Source: Temnothorax longispinosus (taxonomy: Eukaryota; Arthropoda; Insecta; Hymenoptera; Formicidae). From it: 64,000 nucleotides of DNA. The notes under the pieces are model-generated. The model did not search any database and had not been told where the DNA came from. It was given only the letters and a program-made list of their open reading frames with translations. The position numbers and the translations under genes are program-made. How positions within the stretch are numbered: position 1 is the first letter of the stretch; each line of letters opens with the position of its first letter. The stretch covers positions 1,468,798-1,532,797 of the forward strand of contig NC_092369.1 of the NCBI RefSeq assembly GCF_030848805.1. The letters are read 5' to 3'. Shown here one piece after another: positions 54,501-64,000 of the stretch.

Positions 54501-55879
54501 TATCTGCCGCGCCATGTCTTTCGCCGTGTCGGAATGGATATACATCTTTTCCGCGGTGTGCCCACGGAGGCCGTCATGGGTCACGGGCGCATCTCCCATC
54601 GTTGGTTCGCGGCTTTCGACCGCTCTTCCCTTGTCCTCTTTTCATTCTGTCAATTTTTTTTATCCGATGTCTAATCGCGCGGCATAGGCGGCTGCGAACT
54701 GCGAGCTGCGAGGCGGGGAGGGAAGATGGAAGAGTTAGGTCGTACGCGGCAGTGCAGAATGCAGGAATGACGGTGCATGATTTATTACGGCCAAGCTCGT
54801 TAAACAATTTAGCGACGGGGAACAAAGATGTATTGCTCGCGCCGTTTGAGCACGCGAGAACGTAGTATAAAGTTATGTATATGTAGAAATGTAGGTATGA
54901 TTAGAAAAGTAGAAAACCAGAGATATTAGATATTTGACTAAATATAAAAAACATTGAAGTTTGAGGAAACGCAACTATAGTTCAAGCTCATATAATAATA
55001 GGTTTTTAAATTCCAGTAAATCTCGTATTAATCCAACCTATGCATTAATTCAAAATTATGCAACGATTACATTGCGCCTCTCCAATTTTCCCCGTCCGAC
55101 GTTGCATTATTCCGATATAATTGACTCTGAAAAAACCGCGCAGCTTTCTTTTTCAACGACCGACGTTGCGGCGGAACCGACGCATTCTCATTTTTCACAA
55201 CATCGACGGATACCGTACAGTCGTCACGGGTCACGCTAACTCATCCATTGTATTCCTACGGCCGATCCTACGAACAATGCCCACCTACCGTAATTACGAA
55301 AGCTTCGTTAAAATCGCCGCATGGTCTTTCTTCTTCTCTCCCTCTCCCCGCCTCTCTCGTCTTCCCGTTGAAAAATTTGAAAGCCGACCACACCGCTAAG
55401 TACGGCATACATGAAAGTCGAACGTAATCGCGCGCGAACGTTACGTGTCCGCTTACTCGAACACTTCCGCGTGTTTCGCGAAAACGCACTGCCGATAATT
55501 CCGTTTCGCGCGTATTCGCGTGCATGCGTAATCGCGGACTCGGTTATACGGCGCGACTTTTCCAGCGAAAAAAAAGCCGCAGCAGCGCACCGGACAAGCG
55601 CCCGACGGAGCACAACATGCTAATGCCAACTGTTCCTACCATTCCTAGCTCGTTTCTTCGTTGCATTCAGAGCTTCTTCTTCCGATGCACCGCGTTGCGC
55701 GTCGTTCCACTTGGCGGCGGAGTTCTCACGTGCGATAAAACTTCCGTAAAGTGCGAAAATAGCAGAATGCAGCCGTGCGCAACAGAAATGTAGCCGCGGA
55801 ATATGTATTCGCGCGCGGGCGATGCATGTCGCGAGATGCCTCATTTGCGAGATTTCTTGCTCATCCTGAGATTCATGAT
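48527..55879. other. fringe intron or upstream region, no recognised gene
   Basis: Contains the AAATT repeat at 53481, a CG tract near 50070 and several GC-rich islands. Overlapping frames in both directions (for example 50930-51220 and 54114-54599) show no domains. No minus-strand frame with the Fringe DDD or WFCH motifs was seen. Confidence 0.45.
53481..53523. repeat. (AAATT)n microsatellite
   Basis: Eight complete units plus a partial one, without interruption. Confidence 0.95.
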
Positions 55880-56328
55880 AACTCTCTAAAAGTCGAAGAA
55901 TGAAATATTACTCAAAACGAGTGAAATGCAAATGTAACAAAAAGTGAAAATTGAGTCTGTGCACTTCGAGTGATTCGTCATAAGAATTAAAATTGCGCTT
56001 TATAAGTTGGAGTAAAATCGCACTCTGTTTGAGTGAAAGAGCACTCTTTTCGAGTGCAGTAGATTAGTGTCCCATAGAAGTAAATTATGTTACTCTACAA
56101 TTTTGAGTGGAAAATTTCACTCTATTAGAGTCATTTATCAGTCGATCTTTAGTGAATCGTGACTCACTATATAGCTTTAGAGTGACATCGTATCACTCCG
56201 ATAGAGTAGCCGCTCTAAAAACTTGAGTAAAAAATTTACCCTACCTTATAGTGCCCGCCTTTACTTAAATTAAAGTGGCAACCTTTTCTTTTGGAGTGAC
56301 TATCGCAATCACTCTAATATATTAGTGC
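55880..56328. mobile_element. Foldback MITE family M, copy 2, opposite orientation
   Basis: Begins ACTCTCTAAAAGTCGAAGAA and ends near CACTCTAATATATTAGTG; the last 20 or so bases of the TIR are missing. Confidence 0.78.
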
Positions 56329-58486
56329 AGAGAGAAGAGAATACAAAATGCAAAAAGCAGACTCGAATAAATAACAAGAAGAACGGTCCGGTCATTACTT
56401 ATTTATTCTAAAGGCACCCATTGTGCGCACTTTTTGTAAATAATTTTATCAGAATCGCTTGGGCGCAGTCTCATGAATAATATTGATTTTCCGGCGGAGT
56501 AAACACCGAGATGTTACGGACGCAGGGTCGTTTCACGGCGTCGTGCACCTTGAAAACGATTCCCACGTTTGTAACGCGTTCTGCACGCCGGACTTTCAAG
56601 GAAGTTTAGGGACAAGTGCGCCCAAGCAAATCTCTTGCGCCGCAATTAAGATGGGGATGTTAGATACACGGTTCTCGTAGATTAGCTAGCCGGCAGTCGC
56701 ACTCGTCGGATGAAATGTCGCCCTTGCAAAAATATTTTTACGACAATCAAAATTTCACCTACGATACATAATTATTTTCTTATTTGTATAAAAATGATAC
56801 ATCGCTATGTTAATAATAATTAGAACGCAACAATCGACAAGATTTCCCGCAGAATCATTTAACTGGATGGTGAATAATACATGAAAATTATTACCAAATA
56901 GCATTACATGCCATGCACAGGAAAACGGTTGCAAACGAGAGTAATTACGATATCAGCTAGAAACGGCTGTTAAACGTTAAGAGCCCAATAATAAGCACGA
57001 TATGTCTATCATATTGTATAATTATAGACATTATACACGAACTGTGCATTTAAATTCGATTCTAAAAAAAAAACGTTTTATCTTCCAGTGCCGTTCGAAA
57101 CACTTTCATTCCATAAGCGTAATTCCTTGCTCATCGTTATTTCTGCAGATAATTGCATAGCCGTGAATTTCATCCGATTCAACAGTCTGGCTGCGCGCGC
57201 GCTCGGAACGAGAAATAACGTCGGAATTCTACGGCGCTTATCGTAATTGCGCGGAATCTCATGGCCCGTACCAATTTAATTATCTTAATGCAATTAGCCG
57301 CGAGATTCGGCCGGACGAGGAGCGGACGCATTCCGCGTGAATTTCGCGTTATTGTCTTCTTCTTATTGACATTTTTCCTCTTGGCGCCTGATGGATGCGA
57401 TGCGGATGTATTTGTCCGTGCAATGTTCGGCATGTTATCAAGGATGCAGGCGAGGAAAAAATCGAATGAGATACAATGTAAACGAGCTCGATAAACCGGC
57501 AGAGAAACAACTCAAAGAAGATCAAAAGAAACAAAATTCGTTGAGATATAAAAGAAGAAGATTCAACTCTTTAAATAACCTTTTTCTTTTATACTTTAAT
57601 TAATTTTATTTTTCTGCTAACATAATAACCTGAAGTGAAATAATGACAAGTCTGGTATAAAAAAAGTAAACAAGAATATTAATTATTTTAGGAGCGACAA
57701 TAAATAACTCAAAGATCTTCTTATTTATAATTTTCCTCTCGGATGGCTAAATAATGTTTCTATTCAAAGCAGAAGCACGCAAGTCGATGAAAAGAATTTG
57801 TGTAACAAAGTACAATTAATACATTAAAAACGTAATAGGCAAAATACCGTTACAGCGATCAAAATGTTAATTTCAATCATAAATAACATCGAATGGCAAT
57901 CTAACGCGAAAGCATCCGGCTGGTACCTAATAATCTTCGCGAATTGTGACGCGCAATTCCATTTCAATTACGCTTTTGGCGCGCAAAAAGTAAAGTATAT
58001 TTCATGCAGGATGATTCAGTAGACGAATACCCCGAAGATTTGGTTAATTGAGGCCAACTTCCGCATATTCATCAAGGTAGGCGACAATAAGTACGTTTTC
58101 ATATACGCGCACGCACGCATATCGAATCTGTATGGTAAAGTATCCGAGAAATCAACTCGCCGGTTCATCTCTACCGAAGCAGTTGATAGTACGGATCCGT
58201 TGCAGTAAATCTATCTGATAAATTTGATATACAAATGCAACTTTATCTGGTCTCGGGACCACGAAGTATCTCCACTTTAACACCTCCGTTTAATAGGATG
58301 CACCGAAGGTGCAACAGACTGCTAGATAAGCGGCTCGTTGCCTTCTACGAACTCTCGGCACTCTCGTTTCTGTCTACATTATCTGTGAAACGGACTTTTC
58401 AGATTTCGCTGCCCCTCGTTTCTTGCATTTACCGGCAACCGTAACATCTCACGAACAAAAATTTAAATATTTACAGATTTCAATGC
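56329..58486. other. No recognised gene
   Basis: AT-rich with a GC-rich patch at 57180-57430 where frames overlap on both strands. No domain, repeat boundary or splice-supported exon seen. Confidence 0.45.
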
Positions 58487-58957
58487 TACTCTCTAAATCT
58501 CACAAAGTGGTTTCGCCACTAATGTATTAGAGTGATTGCGATAGTCACTCAAAAAGAGAAGATTGTCATTCCAGTTTGAATAAATGCGGGCACTTATAAG
58601 GTAAACATGAATATTTCACTCAAATTTTTAAAGCGGCTATTCTACCGTAGTGATACGATCTCACTCTAAAGCTACAACGAATCACGAGTCACTAAAAATC
58701 GACTGATAAATGACTAACAAAGTAAAACTTTCCACTCGAAATTGTAGAGTGACATAATTTACTCCTATGGACACTGCTATGATCCATTGTACTCGAAAAG
58801 TGCCATTTCACTCAAATGAAGTACAATTTCACTCCAACTCATAGAGCGCAATTTAACTCTTTTTTAGAGTGGTGAATCACTCAAAGTGCAAGCTCACTTT
58901 TCGTTACACTTGCATTTTACACATTTTCATATTTTACTCTTCGACTTTTAGAGAGTA
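58487..58957. mobile_element. Foldback MITE family M, full copy 3
   Basis: TACTCTCTAAATCTCACAAA at the left, TCGACTTTTAGAGAGTA at the right; about 471 bp, same orientation as copy 1. Confidence 0.8.
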
Positions 58958-61900
58958 TACTAACAATAATATCGACATCTACATGAAGCGATTTTACTTT
59001 AGTGGCGTAAATTATAGAGATCAGGCAACGCGGCGCAAAAGTGATAATATATCGACGAGAACAGGCGAACGATCGAACTGCCGAAAAAATTGCCTACCGT
59101 GGCATCCAGAAGTGGCGCGTTCAAAAATCCACCGCACTTCTCTTTATGATACACGATGATTACGATCAATCGCTCGCTCATTCGCCGAACCGAACTACTC
59201 TCATATTCTTCCTCTTGTCCGAACGGTTCTCCCGTCCCGAAACCGCAGCGACTATAAAAGCACACCAAGCAAAGCCAAAGAAGCGATGCGAGGAGCCGCA
59301 GAAACGCAAGCCTCATTAAAAAAATAATCCATAGGAGCGAGACGCACGGTGGAAGGATGCGAAAGGGTGGAAGAAGTGCACGACATGTGGCGAGTAAGAG
59401 CGCATCTTTCGCAAAATAACGAAAGATTACGGAGTCGTTTTTACCCTCTTTTTCTTTCTCAAAGTTTCGAGATGAAAGCATATGCTCTAATTGCGTATTA
59501 TTCCGGCTTAGATATTGGAATTTAATGAACAGTTATCGCGGAAAAATATCACAAAAATTCATCAAAGAATCCACTTAAAACAAACATCGAGACTTACTAG
59601 ACGATGATTTAGAAACTAATGAAGGGTTAGAGTGGGTTTGGCAAAAACTTGGCAAGGCAGAGGGGCAGAAAACGAGAAAACATCTATGGTTTGGACAACA
59701 TATGGACGACATAACGCATTATCGCTCCATTTGCAAAATGACTAATTGTTACGCTCAATTGATAGCACCTCATTTATCCTCAAACTCCTTAGAACTGGTA
59801 TGTGTAACCACTATATTTGTCCATTTTAATTACAAGTGTACATACCATTAGCGTATACCCAAACTTTAATTTTTAAAAAATTTTCTTTATACTACAACGG
59901 AATGCAATTACTTAAAAAACTGGTCAACAAAATTGAACTCATTTTCTGCTTCAAAAACGAAATCAGCTAATCTTGACTAATTTGGGGTCGCTTAATATGT
60001 AAAAATGTTCAATTAGCTCTAGTTTCGATGATATAGGAAGTTGAAATCCCCAAAAATCACTTTTTTTGTTATTTTTGGTTGGTTGTAACTTTTCAACGAA
60101 ACATGATAAATGATTCGGAAACATCTCAAAAGAAAACTTATATCTTCTACTTTATCAAGAAAAAATTCATTTTTGCAAATATAATATTTGCATTCCTGGG
60201 TGATTTTTAATTTTATTTGCAGAGGTTTGTGTACGCTTGTGTGTGTGTGTGTCTGTCTGTTTATATCCACTGCAATTTTTTAACGGATCAATTGCAATTT
60301 TGATATTATAAGATTCGTATTTAGAGACCTCATTGAAACTAGAGTTAATTAAAATAATTTTTCAATACGTATTCGCAGCGATCTCAAATTAGTAAAGCTT
60401 AACTGAATTCGTTTCCAAAGCATTTTCGTTGTTGACCAGTATTGTAAACTTTGAAAGAATCGGACTGCGAACAAAGAAATGTCCGTTGATCCTTAAGCGC
60501 CTTAGGGATACGCTCAGAGGGCAACGTCCGGAAAAATGGAAAAATAATAGTTAGTTTTTTCTTCGCCGTTCCAGTTAATCGCTTGTTTTTGGTCAAGCAG
60601 TTCTTGGAGAAAAACATTAACGTGACAATTGGGATACCCTCTATACTTTCCATACCTGGCGCCAGTTAATTTTTACCTGCTTTCTTGACTAAAATATGCA
60701 TTGAAAGGACAACGTTTTTGTAAGACGCTGCCGACATTCCCCAGAGAGCGAAAAGGTTTTCACAAAATAGCTTCCTGCAGAGTTTCCAACAGTACTACAG
60801 TCTCCAACAAAAGTATATAGTATCGTAACGTTTATTCTCAAGAAAACCTAGGTTATAATATTTAGTTTCTTGTGCAAAAATAATCAAGTTTGAGAATTTT
60901 TTAAAACTCTATCTCGCGAATTAAACAAGTAATAAATTATCAATTTAAAATTTTACATTGATTTTGTTACAAATATCTCAAGTATCTTTGTTACATATAT
61001 GTATAAGATACTTGCAATTAAAAAATTAAAGAGACAAAATAAAAAAAGTGAAAAAAATATAGAAAATGCGGCTAAGACGAGTAAATGTATTGAATACAGT
61101 AGAAGGATTAGGTGAAAAAGGTGCAAAATTAACGGGGGGGAAAAAACGAAAACGAGCGAAGAGATTCGCCACAGAATGCACGACATGTGGTGCACATCCG
61201 TGTGCTTTGGTTTCAAGCCACAGATAAAATGCGATTTTCTTCTTTTTTACAAGCAAAAATAGTATAGTGGTGTGCAATGCATATCATTTTCGCACCGCGT
61301 AATAATTACTGTCTTATTTCACGTATTTTTGTTAATAATTTTCAAGCCTAACATATAGAGCCTTAATCAAAAGCATGAAAGAACTCTAATAATTTTTATA
61401 ATAATGTCATCTATAATTGTTGATTAATCAGATATTGTGTCACTGGTTATTAATATTCTTTGTCTAAGACTATATTCTGTCCTACTGAAATCTAGTCATT
61501 AACTTGTCATAAAATTAAAAAAAGCGATTCCACAGAGCGCCGTAATTTACACCATCGCGAAAGAACGCGTAACATGCCAAGCGCGTAGGACTCGAGATCT
61601 TTGCTGATGCACTTCCCCATCGACCTTGATCTTACATTAGAAGGCCGCGTTCACCACGAAGCAACGTCGGTTATTTGCCTCAGAGAGTGGCGGCATGTTC
61701 TCTGCGAGCGATTTCCTTGCGGTTTCTCTCTATCACCGTCGCAAAAAAAGGAGGGAATAAACATTGCGCACGCATGATTGATCACGTTCTGAACTTTATA
61801 TGCCTGCTCTATAAGTTCTTTATATTCACCCGAGTAAAATCAACAGCCAACAGATCAAGTCCACTTTTTAACGTTATGTAACAAAATTATCTAAAAAAAA

Positions 61901-62667
61901 AAGTTTAATTTAGAAAACTGTCTTGCAATATATATATATATATATAATATATATATATAATAAAATGAAAAGTAAAACAAAATAGAAATTGAAATATTGC
62001 GAGTTTGTGTAAATCTAAATAAAATAAAAAATAACAACTAGTATTAATAACCGAATGTAGACAGAATTAATTCAGCGCAATATTCTCAATTGGAACGTTA
62101 GCAGATACGGGCCAAATTATCTCCGAAAGGACACACGGTGCTCTTAATTAAAACGAATAGTAGCCGATAATTATCGGCTGCGGTCGGAGCGCGGGTCCAA
62201 CGAATAGGTTTAATAAAATGTCTCGTATTTCATAAGAGATTTCGCCCGCCTCCTTCCTGCCTGTGCTATCTTTCTCTTGGCCCTATCTTTTTCTTGCCCC
62301 CAGCCCATCTCGCCCTTCTCTCCCTTTCTTTTCTCAAATGATTAATACGGCCACTGACGCGCTGCGAGTTTACTGCCTTCCTGCTGCGGCCACCTACCGT
62401 TCTCTCCTTCCTTCGCCTTCTCGTTTCGTTCTACCGATAGTACCTATATCTTCTCGTCATCTTCTGCCTTCCGTCGTATTCTTCGTTTACGAACAACCGA
62501 CCTCTGCCAATACGGCCGAGACTACGCCCACGTTATGCGATTTAGGAACGCGGTATATCGTGCCAGTCGTGCAGATATGCCCAAGATATATTTCCACGGG
62601 GTGCCAATAGCCGCTTCCGATTGCAAATCAATCATCAAATTGCAAGTCAATATACGATTTCTCGAAA
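58958..62667. other. No recognised gene
   Basis: Contains a (TG)n run at 60236-60251 and an AT dinucleotide run at 61928-61960. The largest frame (58999-59481, minus) is hydrophobic and Arg-rich without any domain and is probably chance. Confidence 0.45.
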
Positions 62668-63042
62668 CTTTTTAAGTTGGGGTAAAATCGCATTCCATTT
62701 GAGTGAAAGGATACTCTTTTCGAGTGCAGTAGATCAATGTCCATAGGTATGAATTATGTTACTCTATACAATTTTGAATAGAAAATTTCACTCTGTTGGA
62801 GTCATTTATCAGTCGATTTTTAATGAATCGTGATTCACTATAGGTATACTTATAGCTTTAGAGTGAGATCGTATCACTCCGGTAGAGTAGCCGCTCTAAA
62901 AATTTGAGTAAAAAATTTATTCCTACCTTATGAGTGCCCGCATTTACTCAAATTAGAGTGACAACTTTCTCTTTTAGAGTAACTATCACTTTAATTCTTA
63001 AATATTATTAGTGGCAAAACACTTTATGAGATTTAGAGAGTA
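62668..63042. mobile_element. Foldback MITE family M, copy 4, left end missing
   Basis: Starts inside the family (AGTTGGGGTAAAATCGCATT), ends ATTTAGAGAGTA at 63042; same orientation as copy 2. Confidence 0.75.
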
Positions 63043-64000
63043 TATTTTCTATAAAACTTTCTAGCATCTAAGAGATATGGGCTAATGTTAGCACTAAAAA
63101 CTATTAACGTCTCTTATTCGTTCGTCGTAGTCAATGTACGCTCCGCTTTTTACACGAGTATCCGCATAATCATAATGGACGTGTCACGGCATATAGGCAG
63201 GACAAAAGATATATAATTACAAAAAGAACTAACGCATCCTCTTCCCGTCGGGAGAGACGGTAGTCGATTTCACGCTTTTCACGTTGGCGAACGCACAAGC
63301 GAAACGCGACACGTCCGACGGAGTCGTAACGCTTTTATTTCCTCGCTGTCAATCACTGCGAAAAGCCCGGATAGCCGTTACCGGAGCGCATTTGACGAGT
63401 CCGAAGTAATATCCGACGCGGTGCGCGGTGGTACAGAGGATCCGGCAGGGGTGAGAAGAATCGATAGAGCATCTCACCGAGAGAAGGATTCCGAGAAGGA
63501 ATAAATCGAGATCGGGTCGATCTACTCCGAGGTATCCGCGGAATCCGCCGTATTCGAACAAATCGCATGAGTCGACTATAATGGAGCCATTATGCCGACT
63601 GCCATCGTTCGTTCGGGTAGAACTGATCGAATTTTCCCATTTCGGAAGACAGTCACTCTTAAATTGCTGCGCGGATCTGAATAGGAAACCCAAGCCGAAA
63701 ACAGCTTTTCGCGATATATACAAGACAATTCCCTATGATATTGTTAATACGCATAATATTCAACACATGTATAATATTGATATGTTAATGAATACAAGAA
63801 TTAAATTAAGAAATAATGTTAATTGCGTTCGCTTTTCTGATATGCTTTCAAGTATGTATTTTTTATCTGAAACAACAGAAAAAGTTTCACAAGATAGGCA
63901 TATATCATGATATCGCAACGCTGACCGATTTCGTAATTATGACTAATATATCAATTTCTTTATGTCTTTCCTCATCTAGCTGTCTGTTACGTAAACGTAT
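63043..64000. other. No recognised gene
   Basis: A GC-rich patch at 63240-63600 carries a 124-codon minus-strand frame (63349-63723). It has no Fringe motif and no recognisable domain; an unrecognised exon cannot be excluded. Confidence 0.4.

Noticed and set aside
54114..54599. 161-codon minus-strand frame
   Set aside because: Overlaps two other frames, has low-complexity hydrophobic runs and no domain.
63349..63723. 124-codon minus-strand frame as an upstream fringe exon
   Set aside because: No DDD, WFCH or other Fringe motif, and no clear acceptor/donor pair at suitable phase.

Overview
The window looks like nuclear DNA of an insect, probably a hymenopteran and possibly an ant. The evidence is GT-AG introns, AT-rich DNA with GC islands, many TIR elements, and four exons of the Notch-pathway glycosyltransferase gene fringe on the minus strand. 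Species assignment is inference.

Left third (1-20.4 kb): a graveyard of virus-derived and transposon-derived sequence. It opens with a fragment of a mononegavirus-type L polymerase (19-945), followed by tandem repeats, an LTR-like stretch and three covarying hairpins. From about 2.2 to 19.9 kb there is a rearranged array of one recurring two-gene cassette: (i) an envelope gene resembling baculovirus-F/errantivirus-type fusion proteins, then (ii) a mini-intron of about 60-64 nt, then (iii) an unrecognised gene, called ORF2 here. ORF2 has a basic N-terminus, a long proline/acidic region with an always-present PPxY motif, and a Cys/His zinc-binding-like C-terminus. In the two best-kept copies an in-phase splice donor upstream of the zinc module (9140, 16901) can join to an 80-nt terminal exon encoding a single membrane helix (9750-9829, 17403-17482). 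ORF2 would then give two alternative proteins, soluble with the zinc module or membrane-anchored without it. Envelope fragments are joined to a family-B DNA polymerase motif of Polinton/Maverick type in two places, and a glycoprotein-like segment is inserted in frame in one ORF2 copy. BEL/Pao and probable Penelope fragments close the region.

Right two thirds (22.6-64 kb): the 3' part of fringe on the minus strand. Coding exons lie at 22604-22664, 27606-27691, 33575-33740 and 48441-48526, and the 5' exons were not found. Its long introns carry Kolobok-like, pogo-like and other TIR elements, a 2.4-kb CACTG-ended element with a 158-bp satellite and a tRNA-like Pol III signal, and at least six copies of one foldback MITE family. 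Most long frames in these introns are judged to be chance.

The viral-type genes are mostly broken. The copies best preserved as reading frames are the envelope frame at 6737-8401 and the ORF2 frame at 16225-17331.
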